The notes below the pieces were generated by a model. It did no database searches. It had not been told where the DNA came from and saw nothing but the letters and a program-made list of their open reading frames with translations. The translations under genes and the position numbers were made by a program. From Actinomycetes bacterium (GTDB lineage: Bacteria > Actinomycetota > Acidimicrobiia > Acidimicrobiales > RAAP-2), in the NCBI GenBank assembly GCA_021791615.1, contig JAJYWG010000204.1, positions 1 through 6,546 on the forward strand: DNA of 6,546 nt, read 5' to 3'. This document shows, in pieces, positions 1-6,243 of this stretch. The first letter of the stretch is position 1. The number at the start of each line of letters is the position of its first letter.

Positions 1-1160
1 ACGGCCGGACCGATCTCGGCGGCCCGGCGAGTGAGCGACTCGATGTCGCGCATCGCGTAGGCCTCGGTGCCCGGCGGGTAGTCCGCAGGATCGCTGGAAC
101 GCCGGCCAGGAGCCGCCTTGCCCGTCTCGCAGTGGAAGTCGCGGTGGACCTTGGCTGTCGACCACACTGGCGTGTCGAACGGCGTGGCCGGACGCGCCAA
201 GAGCAGTGCGAGCTCTTCTGCCCTGAAGTGCTCCACCGGACGCAGCTGAGTCGTGCCGTGGATGCGCATGCCCGCGGTCGTCATGCACCAGGTCTCTGCA
301 CGGCAACGGACGTCGGTGAGGTCCATGAACTCTTCGCCCTTGAAGAAGTTTGTGCGCACATAGGGCACGACCCGTTCCACGCGTGGTTTGTCCGTCGGAG
401 TTCGCACACGGGCTGCATCGATGACGAAGCCCCGGGACTGCGCGTACTCGATGAAGACGTCGTTGAACCGGGGCGCGGTGTTCTCCGCCTCGATGATGAT
501 CGAGGACATGTTGTCGGGAATTGCGACCGGGAAGACGCCACCGAAGAACCCCCACGCCGCTTCGAAGCCACGGATCACCTCTTCGGTCGTCTGGAGGAAC
601 GTCGGCCAGACGAACATGTGCCGGGAATAGCACGCGGTGAAGATGAGCCCATAGCACACGCGACGCCGCTCGCCGTCGGGGACGAGACCGAGCCTTCCGA
701 AGTCGACTTGCAGCTCGCGACCGGGCGGTGGATCGTCGACGCGCACCGTCGGCTTCCTGCGTCCCGTCCCGCAGCGCTCGACGCAGTAGCGCGCGAGCGT
801 GCGATGCGGGACCTCCACGCCGCGCCGGGCGAGGAGGATCCCGATCTTCACCACGGTGAGGTCGGCCTCCACCCACTTCTTGATCTGGTCGTGCTCTGAG
901 ACGAGCGTGCGCCACGCCTCGCCGTGGCCGTCCGTTCGATGAGGGCGCACTGCTTCGACGACCTGACCGATCAGCTCGTCGGTGAGCTGTGCCTCGCTGC
1001 TCGAGCGATCCAGCCCGGCTACGGCGCCAGCTGCGATGTAGCGCCTCGCCGTCTTGCGATCGACCCCGACGGCACGGGCGATCGTCCGCTCGCCCTCACC
1101 TCTCAACCACCGGCGGAGTGCCTCTTTCACCTGCATCACCGTGACCTCCCTGAACGCCAT
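1..1160 (-). CDS. istA: IS21-family transposase IstA (C-terminus cut by window edge)
   Basis: The minus-strand frame is open from ATG at 1160 to the window edge (386 codons). It encodes a DDE transposase that cuts and joins the IS ends and normally works with the IstB ATPase. Residues 10-45 form a helix-turn-helix (TIARAVGVDRKTARRYI), residues about 145-270 the RNase H-like integrase core. The catalytic triad is visible: D153 (QVDFGR), D216 (IPDNMSS) and E262 (DKPRVERVV), with 45 residues between the second D and E. Conserved downstream motifs follow: WC at 291-292, HGTT at 301-304, KVHRDFH at 337-343 and YAMRD at 368-372. The usual stretch of about 38 residues starting LYSVP between 'GKA' (347-349) and 'PGRRS' (351-355) is absent, so the copy may be defective. 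Start chosen for the GGAGGAGG at 1165-1172, four bases upstream; an in-frame ATG also exists at 1136. Confidence 0.88.
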   Translation of the reverse strand, partial: MAFREVTVMQVKEALRRWLRGEGERTIARAVGVDRKTARRYIAAGAVAGLDRSSSEAQLTDELIGQVVEAVRPHRTDGHGEAWRTLVSEHDQIKKWVEADLTVVKIGILLARRGVEVPHRTLARYCVERCGTGRRKPTVRVDDPPPGRELQVDFGRLGLVPDGERRRVCYGLIFTACYSRHMFVWPTFLQTTEEVIRGFEAAWGFFGGVFPVAIPDNMSSIIIEAENTAPRFNDVFIEYAQSRGFVIDAARVRTPTDKPRVERVVPYVRTNFFKGEEFMDLTDVRCRAETWCMTTAGMRIHGTTQLRPVEHFRAEELALLLARPATPFDTPVWSTAKVHRDFHCETGKAAPGRRSSDPADYPPGTEAYAMRDIESLTRRAAEIGPA

Positions 1161-1161
1161 G

Positions 1162-1191
1162 GGGCCTCCTCCGCGTCGGCTTCGGAGGCCC
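1162..1191 (-). promoter_or_regulatory. Leader hairpin pairing with the istA ribosome binding site
   Basis: On the minus strand GGGCCTCC (1191-1184) and GGAGGCCC (1169-1162) are perfectly complementary, giving an 8-bp GC-only stem with a 14-base loop, ending two bases before the istA ATG. The second arm contains the GGAGG of the Shine-Dalgarno sequence. Transcripts starting upstream of 1191 could therefore fold and hide the ribosome binding site. Similar sequestration limits transposase synthesis from read-through RNA in IS10 and IS50; its role here is inference. Confidence 0.5.
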
Positions 1192-1232
1192 AGCCGAGTG
1201 ATTCCTCGGCCGGCGTTGGTGGATGGTCAGGG

Positions 1233-1310
1233 TGGTCCCATAACTGGCAACGAAAGTGGTCCCATGCCGCTGGCAAAACTGCCCGTCAGCTGGTCCCATG
1301 TGGCTGGCAA
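1233..1310 (-). repeat. Three terminal repeats of the IS21-type element
   Basis: Three direct copies share TGGTCCCAT, a short variable middle, then CTGGCAA: 1233-1250 (18 bp), 1257-1276 and 1291-1310 (20 bp each). They start 24 and 34 bp apart and lie between istA and the presumed tip at 1316. In IS21-family elements such repeats are the transposase binding sites at each end. Read on the minus strand, each begins TTGCCAG and ends ATGGGACCA. Confidence 0.75.
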
Positions 1311-1316
1311 ACGACA

Positions 1317-1426
1317 GCAGCAGAACACTCGTCAGGACCCCGCCTCACTCGTCGCCGTCTGGACGGCGCCATCCGCAGGTTCACACGGGTGGTAACTCGG
1401 AGCAGAATCCGGACTTATACAGAGTG
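1317..1426 (+). promoter_or_regulatory. Upstream region of the sigma factor operon
   Basis: This short stretch lies between the IS tip and the sigma factor start. It holds an inverted repeat GCCGTC-TG-GACGGC at 1354-1367, a possible operator. Nearer the gene are GGTAAC at 1391-1396, loosely like an ECF -35 element, and TTATAC at 1415-1420, loosely like a -10, 18 bases apart. No convincing Shine-Dalgarno precedes ATG 1427, so a leaderless or nearly leaderless mRNA is possible. None of these elements is a strong match. Confidence 0.25.
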
Positions 1427-2047
1427 ATGGCGAGGGATCAGCTGCGTGTGGATCGGGAGGCAGCGTTCGTCGCGCTGTTCGACGCCCACTACGGCAAGAT
1501 CCTGGCCTTCGCGACGAGGCGCATCGGGCCCGACATCGCCAAGGATGTCGTGGCGGACACGTTCGTCACCGCATGGTTGAGGCTCGAGGACCTGCGGGGC
1601 GACCCCCTGGTGTGGCTGTACGGACTCGCGAGGGGGGCGCTGGCCAATCACCGCCGTAGGCTCCTTCGCGCCCAGCACCTCTCCGACCGGGCCGAACGGC
1701 TTTCGGCGCCCCGTGAAGGAGGCGACCCGGCGGACGACGTCGCGTGGCGGGACTCGTTCGCCTCTGCCTTCGGCCAACTCGCCGAAACCGACCGTGAGGT
1801 GCTGCGCCTCGTCGCCTGGGAAGGCCTCGACACTGACGCGGCGGCAGCGGTCCTCGGATGCTCGGCTGGCGCCTTCAAGGTGCGGCTCTACCGCGCTCGT
1901 CGACGCCTGCGTCGCTATCTCCGGCTCGATAGCGGTGTCACCCGCGCCATGAGGACCACAGATCCTGCCGGCGCCGTTACGCCCAAGGTCAACCCGCCGC
2001 AAGGATTCTTGGCGCCTGCTGTCTCCAAGGAGCTCCCATGCCCATGA
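1427..2047 (+). CDS. ECF-type RNA polymerase sigma factor
   Basis: 206 residues, the usual size for group 4 (extracytoplasmic function) sigma-70 factors, which direct RNA polymerase to a small regulon and are normally held by a membrane anti-sigma factor. Region sigma-2 spans about 8-82: 'ALFDAHYGKILAFATRRIG', then the core-binding and -10 recognition helices around 'DVVADTFVTAWLRLEDL' and 'WLYGLARGALANHRRR'. After a linker, sigma-4 spans about 112-166, with the helix-turn-helix 'DTDAAAAVLGCSAGAFKVRL' binding the -35 element. A proline-rich tail of about 40 residues follows. The frame is open upstream to 1256, but that extension crosses the IS repeats and has no family likeness, so ATG 1427 is chosen; GTG 1424 is possible. 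The gene's end overlaps the next start by 10 bases, indicating translational coupling with the probable anti-sigma partner. Confidence 0.9.
   Translation: MARDQLRVDREAAFVALFDAHYGKILAFATRRIGPDIAKDVVADTFVTAWLRLEDLRGDPLVWLYGLARGALANHRRRLLRAQHLSDRAERLSAPREGGDPADDVAWRDSFASAFGQLAETDREVLRLVAWEGLDTDAAAAVLGCSAGAFKVRLYRARRRLRRYLRLDSGVTRAMRTTDPAGAVTPKVNPPQGFLAPAVSKELPCP
2027..2032 (+). promoter_or_regulatory. Ribosome binding site inside the sigma gene for the propeller protein
   Basis: AAGGAG lies within the last codons of the sigma gene, five bases before ATG 2038 and eleven before ATG 2044. The spacing favours 2038 as the start, although 2044 would make the common ATGA stop-start overlap. Translation of the downstream protein is probably coupled to that of the sigma factor. 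Confidence 0.6.
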
Positions 2048-3741
2048 CCTGGCCAGCCGAAATGGTCGACGCCGAGGTTGCCCGTCACAATCCGGTCCAT
2101 AGCGACCTCACGCACGCCGTGCGCAGCGCGGAGGCAATCGAGCTCCTCTCTCATATCCTCGACCTCGACTACCAAGGCGCCGTCGACGCCGAGCCCGGAG
2201 CTGCCCCGGCCCGTCCGACCCCTCAGGTGGAAGACCAGCCGGGCGTCTGGACCAGAGGGGCGTACCGGCGCTGGATCGCACCTCGACCGAAGCTCGTGCT
2301 CGCCGCCGCGACCCTGCTCGTCGTCGGCGCCGTGGCCGGGACGCTCGCATCGCTGGGAGGCGGCGGGCTCAGCCGGCCCTTCAAGACGTCCTGGCGGCCC
2401 GCACACCCGCTTGCGGCGCCGGAGAAGGCGGTAGAACGCTCCGGCACTTGGCGGCTCGTCGATGCCCTGCTCACCGGCACCTGGCAACAGAACGTCTACG
2501 GCCCGCCTCCCGGGTGGTTCTCGTGCTCGCCGGGTGGTTCCTGCTTCGTGCTCGCCGGCAAGTATCCGTCGGTCAGAGCCGGCGCCCCACTCCTTTCGGA
2601 GTCCTTGTACGTCAGTGGTGACCAGGGGGCAACTTGGGCGGCGTTCCCGTTGCCCGCCGGACTCGTGCCCACGACGCCGCTCGAGTGCAGCGGTCCGCAG
2701 TGGTGTGCCGCCGGTGCGACGTTCAACGGCCAGCCGGCACTCGCGATCACCCGCAATGGGGGCCACTCGTTCACGGTCGACCCATTGCCCACAGGGGTGG
2801 GAACCCTGTTCGGCCTCGCTTGCCCGGCGACAGCCGTGTGTGAAGGGCTCACCGCGGCATCGACTTCGGGGACAACACCGGTCGACGCCACCTTCCTCGT
2901 GATCAACAACGGCGGATCGACCTTCCACGACGAAGCCATCGTCGCCGGTGAGTCGATGACCCACCTTGCATGCATCTCGGCCACAGACTGCACGGTCGTC
3001 GGACAGACGGATGCAGCACCGTCAGCAGTCTCGGCCGTCACGACCGACCAGGGCCGCACGTGGAAGGCGGGATCCCTTCCGGCCGGCTTCGGGATCGACA
3101 GGTGGAACTCGCTGGCGTGCCCTGACGAACGCCACTGCTTTGTGACCGGACAGGTCCCGATGCGAGTCAAGAACCCGCCGATCTGCTCGACACTGAACTC
3201 CCAGAGCCCGACGCAGGCGACGACACAGACTCTTCCGAACATGAGCTCGCAGGTAGCGGCGATCTCGAAGAAGGAGACCGAGATTCTGTTTGCCGAGGTT
3301 GCGAAGCAGACCACAGTCAACTTGGCCACATGCCGCAACGGGATCTCGAGCTTCGGTGACGTCGCCTCGAGCAAGGACGGTGGGCTGACCTGGACGCCCG
3401 AGATGCTGCCGAGCGATGTGCCAGGGCCTTCTCTCACAGGGCTGTCGTGCCCGACGGCGACAGAGTGCTGGACCGGGGGGCAAGAGGCGGTTCCCGTGAC
3501 GCTCAAAGGCGGCGGGATCGACATGGGATCTCCGGTCCTCATCGGTACGACGGACGGCGGGGCGACGTGGTCCAAGGTCGTCTTCACCGTCCCCTCGACA
3601 GCTCCAAACCTGACAAGCCAGACCTACCTTTCGATGGGCTCGGTCACATGCCCTACAGCGAATGTGTGCCTGGCGAGAGGAATGGCTGCGCAGAGCGCTC
3701 GTTACGCACCGGTCTACAGCCTCATCAAACCGCGCAACTGA
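2038..3741 (+). CDS. Single-pass membrane protein with cysteine-rich Asp-box propeller; candidate anti-sigma sensor
   Basis: 567 residues. Residues 1-82 are cytoplasmic by prediction and include 'NPV' (18-20) followed by a helical stretch to about 42. A hydrophobic segment at about 85-107 should cross the membrane, leaving about 460 residues outside. The outer part has six Asp-box-like motifs (S/T-x-D/N-x-G-x-T/S-W/F) at 193-200, 238-245, 289-296, 335-342, 445-452 and 504-511. It also has seven C-x5-C pairs at 163/169, 217/223, 262/268, 312/318, 361/367, 471/477 and 538/544. The alternation suggests a seven-bladed sialidase/BNR-type propeller. C383 and C432 lie in an extra segment. No catalytic sialidase signature is apparent. 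There is no cysteine before 163, so the zinc anti-sigma motif (HxxxCxxC) is absent. Its overlap with the sigma gene suggests an anti-sigma or sensor role, inferred from gene order and topology, not homology. Confidence 0.8.
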   Translation: MPMTWPAEMVDAEVARHNPVHSDLTHAVRSAEAIELLSHILDLDYQGAVDAEPGAAPARPTPQVEDQPGVWTRGAYRRWIAPRPKLVLAAATLLVVGAVAGTLASLGGGGLSRPFKTSWRPAHPLAAPEKAVERSGTWRLVDALLTGTWQQNVYGPPPGWFSCSPGGSCFVLAGKYPSVRAGAPLLSESLYVSGDQGATWAAFPLPAGLVPTTPLECSGPQWCAAGATFNGQPALAITRNGGHSFTVDPLPTGVGTLFGLACPATAVCEGLTAASTSGTTPVDATFLVINNGGSTFHDEAIVAGESMTHLACISATDCTVVGQTDAAPSAVSAVTTDQGRTWKAGSLPAGFGIDRWNSLACPDERHCFVTGQVPMRVKNPPICSTLNSQSPTQATTQTLPNMSSQVAAISKKETEILFAEVAKQTTVNLATCRNGISSFGDVASSKDGGLTWTPEMLPSDVPGPSLTGLSCPTATECWTGGQEAVPVTLKGGGIDMGSPVLIGTTDGGATWSKVVFTVPSTAPNLTSQTYLSMGSVTCPTANVCLARGMAAQSARYAPVYSLIKPRN

Positions 3742-3754
3742 GTGAGCCCGCACG

Positions 3755-4693
3755 GTGCCTAACCAATCTCGGAGGCGCGGACAGCGCGCGCCGCAGAGAT
3801 CCGCACGCCATGGTGCCCGACGCTCCCGGAGCCTGGTGTTCACTTGGGGTGCGGTCGGCCTTGTCGTGGTAGTAGTGCTCGTGGTGGTCGTCGTGAGTCA
3901 GACGAGTCGCAATGCACCGATCAGTGGGCTCCACTTCACGCCGAAGCCGGTCCCCGCGACGATCGCCGGGGAGATCACCCACGTCCCTGTCTCGTCCTTC
4001 AACGCAGCCGGGCCTGGACTTGCAGAGATCACGCACCCCGTGGTCCTCAGCGAACAACCGGCACTCACGTTCACAGGCAAGCCTGGGATCTTCGGTCTCT
4101 TCGGGGAGTTCTGCCCCTTCTGTGCAGCGGAGCGCTGGGCGGTCATCACGTCCCTTTCTCGGTTCGGGACGTTCAGGGGCCTGAAAACGATGCAGTCCTC
4201 TCCGAAGGACACGGCGCCGAGGACCCAGACCTTCGAGTTCGCGACAGCCACTTACTCGAGTCCCTATGTGTCGGCAAAGCTCCTGGAGATGTTCGGCCAG
4301 GACAAGGCGACAGGCAGACATCCCATCATCAAGAGGCCGACCAAAGTCGAAGAGAAGCTGATCGAGAAGTACGATCCGACAGGCACGATCCCGCTCTTCG
4401 ACATCGGCAACAAGCTCTTCGTCACGGGCGCCACGTACTCGCCGACAGTCCTGAAGGGCCTGTCGAGGGCAACAATCGCGGCCGGCCTGTCGCACCCGTC
4501 CGACCTGGTGGCGCGGCTGATCTTGGCAGCCTCAAACTGTCTTTCAGCGGGCATCTGCGCGATCGACGGCGGGTCGCCTCATCCCGTGTGCGCGAGCGTC
4601 GGGGTGAGGGACGCTGCGATGGCACTCGGGCTCCGGATCCAACGGGCGCCGGCGACAGACGCCGGCCCCGGTACGAGCATCGAGAAGACTTGA
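3755..4693 (+). CDS. Membrane-anchored thioredoxin-like protein, DUF929-type
   Basis: 312 residues from GTG 3755, 13 bases after the propeller gene's stop, so in the same operon; no strong ribosome binding site is seen. A basic N-terminus (1-25) precedes a hydrophobic membrane segment at about 30-48 rich in valine, leaving the rest outside the cell. 'FGEFCPFCAAERWAVI' carries a CxxC pair (C120, C123) and matches the DUF929 signature as I remember it, followed by 'SLSRFGTF' (133-140) and 'TFEFATATYSSPYV' (159-172). 'TIPLFDIGN' (211-219) places P213 where the thioredoxin fold has its cis-proline. Three further cysteines (C262, C268, C279) lie in the C-terminal part. The protein is probably a thiol-disulfide oxidoreductase or thiol-based sensor; its substrate is unknown. 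The adjacent propeller protein, with 16 outer cysteines, is an attractive candidate partner, by inference only. Confidence 0.8.
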   Translation: MPNQSRRRGQRAPQRSARHGARRSRSLVFTWGAVGLVVVVVLVVVVVSQTSRNAPISGLHFTPKPVPATIAGEITHVPVSSFNAAGPGLAEITHPVVLSEQPALTFTGKPGIFGLFGEFCPFCAAERWAVITSLSRFGTFRGLKTMQSSPKDTAPRTQTFEFATATYSSPYVSAKLLEMFGQDKATGRHPIIKRPTKVEEKLIEKYDPTGTIPLFDIGNKLFVTGATYSPTVLKGLSRATIAAGLSHPSDLVARLILAASNCLSAGICAIDGGSPHPVCASVGVRDAAMALGLRIQRAPATDAGPGTSIEKT

Positions 4694-4973
4694 CGCACGC
4701 GCTGGACGAGGTCTCGGGTGCTACACGCGAGTTGACTCGGTCGTAGAACCTCTGTCACCTATCGCGCGATAGCCGCGTCCCAAGAACACGCCGCGACGGC
4801 AGGCCGAAGTGCCGCTACACGGGCACGCAACGATCGCGAGCGCGGTACTGAACTAGCGTCCGTACCCCCCAGATTCGAAGACTCGGTTATCCCGCTGTCA
4901 TAAGGCGGAACCCAGGCCTTCGGCAAGGCCGGCCGCCCGCCCGTCGCTCATCAACGCGATACCGCGTGATTGT
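4694..4973 (+). other. Convergent intergenic region with palindrome and hairpins
   Basis: No gene is supported here; the flanking genes converge. It contains CGAGT-TG-ACTCG (4728-4739), a perfect 14-bp palindrome CTATCGCGCGATAG (4759-4772), GTGCC/GGCAC arms around an 8-base spacer (4809-4826), GGCCTT-CGGC-AAGGCC (4915-4930) and an imperfect inverted repeat ending in CGCGTGAT (4950-4970) just past the integrase stop. One or more may end transcription from either side, but none is followed by a clear T-run. Confidence 0.4.
4759..4772. promoter_or_regulatory. Perfect 14-bp palindrome, possible protein binding site
   Basis: CTATCGCGCGATAG is identical to its own reverse complement and has no loop, so it suits a dimeric DNA-binding protein better than an RNA hairpin. 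It sits 66 bases after the DUF929-type gene and about 200 bases past the integrase stop, with no gene start nearby. Its function is unknown. Confidence 0.3.
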
Positions 4974-6140
4974 TCAGGAGCCCGCGAGCACCCGGCGCTG
5001 GGCCGCCGTGAGGTCGACCGGTCGACGTGTCTTGTGGCGGTAGACCGCCTGCAGCATCCTCGTGTTCTTGTGGCCCAGGAAGTCGGCAACCTCCTGCAAC
5101 GACGCGCCCGCGGAGACGAGAAGGGTAGCCGCGGAGTGGCGCAGCTCATTCGGGCTGATCGGCTCCATCCCAGCCCCGCGGCAGAGTCGCATCACCTCGC
5201 GGCGGAGGTTGTTCTTATCGATGTAACGCCCGATCCCGTTGGGAAAGACGAGGCCGAGGTCATCCCAGGCCTGCGCGTCCAGTCGCTCCCGCTCTTGCTG
5301 GTGTTCATGCGCCTTCAGTGCGTCGTAGATGGCGTCGGGGAGCCGTTGCACGCGGTCAGACTCGGCCTTCGTGGCACCGATGACCATGGAGCCATCGGGC
5401 AACATCTTGCGGGACTGGCGCACGGTGAGGGTACGTTCGGCAAAGTCGATGCAGTCCCACGTGAGACCGGTCGCCTCGCCAGGACGCAGGCCGCAGTAGA
5501 GCATGACTCCAACGAGCGCGTCGAGCCCCTCGTCGCGCGCTGCATCCATGAGATCGTCCGCCTCGGTGGGTGACAGCGACCGCCGGGGCCTCGATGCTTC
5601 CGCAGTTCTGGGCAGCCGTGCGAGACGGGCGACGTTGCGGCCGATCATGTCGCGGCGCTGCGCCTCTTCGAGGACCACGCCCAGCGCGAAGCGAACCCGC
5701 AGCAGCGAGGACTTGCCGAGCGGTCCGCGCCGACCACCGCGGCCCTTTTTCGTCGATGGCTTGCGAGTGGCCAGCTGACGGAGGAGCCCTTCGACGTCGG
5801 CCGTCGTAAGCTCGCGGAGTCGCTTGCCACCGATCGACGCCGTCTGATCTAACGCCCATCGGTAGTTGTCCTCGGTGGACGCGGCGGGGTCCGGCTTCGC
5901 CGCGCCAACGTTCTCCAGCCACCAGCTGATCCAGGCAGAAAGTCGCGTGTCGTCGCCAGTGGGGGTCGCGTTGGCAAGGTCACTGCGAAGGCTGTCGAGT
6001 GCCGTCAACGCGGCCTGTCGGGTGTCTCCAGAGACACGGCGGCGTACTCCGTCGATGGCGACGGCTCCGCGCCAGACGCCCTTGGACTTGTCGAAGTAGA
6101 CGGTGCCCTCGCCGTAGCCCAGCTTCCTCGGTCGTGCCAT
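4974..6140 (-). CDS. int: Tyrosine recombinase (integrase)
   Basis: 388 residues, a normal length for phage or integrative-element integrases of actinobacteria. It integrates and excises the element by strand exchange between attachment sites. Residues about 9-50 form an N-terminal arm-binding domain ('GEGTVYFDKSKGVWRGAV', 'RRRVSGDTRQAA'). Residues about 65-170 form the helical core-binding domain, with a basic insertion at 126-140. The catalytic domain follows from about 188: R219 (YCGLRPGEATGL), K258 (ATKAESDR), R334 (NELRHSAATLL), H357 (FLGHKNT) and nucleophile Y367 (VYRHK). The usual His three residues before R334 is N331, a variation I recall from related integrases, so activity is not excluded. 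ATG 6140 is supported by GAAGG at 6148-6152, seven bases upstream. The upstream repeats and the tRNA scar at 6355-6403 fit the usual arrangement of integrase beside its attachment site. Confidence 0.95.
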   Translation of the reverse strand: MARPRKLGYGEGTVYFDKSKGVWRGAVAIDGVRRRVSGDTRQAALTALDSLRSDLANATPTGDDTRLSAWISWWLENVGAAKPDPAASTEDNYRWALDQTASIGGKRLRELTTADVEGLLRQLATRKPSTKKGRGGRRGPLGKSSLLRVRFALGVVLEEAQRRDMIGRNVARLARLPRTAEASRPRRSLSPTEADDLMDAARDEGLDALVGVMLYCGLRPGEATGLTWDCIDFAERTLTVRQSRKMLPDGSMVIGATKAESDRVQRLPDAIYDALKAHEHQQERERLDAQAWDDLGLVFPNGIGRYIDKNNLRREVMRLCRGAGMEPISPNELRHSAATLLVSAGASLQEVADFLGHKNTRMLQAVYRHKTRRPVDLTAAQRRVLAGS

Positions 6141-6171
6141 CTATCTACCTTCTATCTGCGAACGGGGAGCA

Positions 6172-6236
6172 AAGGGACAGTTCGGCGTGACCCCTTGCGT
6201 GCGGGGGCAAGGGACAGTCCCATGACCCCTTGCATG
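6172..6236. repeat. Two imperfect direct repeats upstream of the integrase
   Basis: AAGGGACAGT occurs at 6172-6181 and 6209-6218 (37 bp apart), each followed by TGACCCCTTGC at 6188-6198 and 6223-6233 (35 bp apart). The second copy contains further dyads: GGGAC-A-GTCCC (6211-6221), GCAAGGG/CCCTTGC (6207-6233) and CCCATG/CATGGG (6219-6238). TGACCCCTTGC is the reverse complement of GCAAGGGGTCA at 6367-6377 in the tRNA scar. Their position beside int suggests recombinase or accessory-factor binding sites, or an integrase operator. Confidence 0.6.
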
Positions 6237-6243
6237 GGAACGT

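Larger units (their letters stand above)
1..1316 (-). mobile_element. IS21-family insertion sequence, start-side end (continues beyond left edge)
   Basis: An IstA-type transposase gene reads leftwards from 1160 and is preceded, at 1233-1310, by three copies of a roughly 20-bp repeat. Multiple short repeats inside the ends are typical of IS21-family elements. Read on the minus strand, a plausible outer tip beginning TGTCGTTTGCCAGCC starts at 1316. The exact tip and the target duplication cannot be fixed because the other end is outside the window. The partner ATPase gene istB, which normally follows istA, would also lie beyond position 1. The tip lies about 110 bases upstream of the sigma factor gene at 1427, so the insertion may have displaced that operon's original upstream DNA. 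Confidence 0.75.

Noticed and set aside
132..899. Long plus-strand open frame of 255 codons
   Set aside because: It lies opposite the istA frame, which carries the HTH, the DDE triad and motifs in family order. The plus-strand product shows no family likeness.
1256..1426. N-terminal extension of the sigma factor
   Set aside because: The 57 extra codons cross the IS terminal repeats and the presumed IS tip and resemble no sigma region. The sigma-2 domain starts naturally just after ATG 1427.
1915..3587. Long minus-strand open frames opposite the propeller gene
   Set aside because: They are shadows of the plus-strand gene, whose repeated Asp boxes and cysteine spacing can only come from real coding.
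3844..4746. 300-codon plus-strand frame overlapping the DUF929-type gene
   Set aside because: It is out of frame with the CPFC, cis-Pro and membrane segments seen in the 3755 frame, and its product is arginine- and histidine-rich without any motif.
4868..4890. tRNA T-arm-like TTCGAA around 4874-4879
   Set aside because: The flanking five-base stems do not pair on either strand and no acceptor or anticodon arm is present.
4915..4930. Intrinsic terminator GGCCTT-CGGC-AAGGCC
   Set aside because: The stem is perfect but neither side has a T-run, so it is listed only as a hairpin in the intergenic region.
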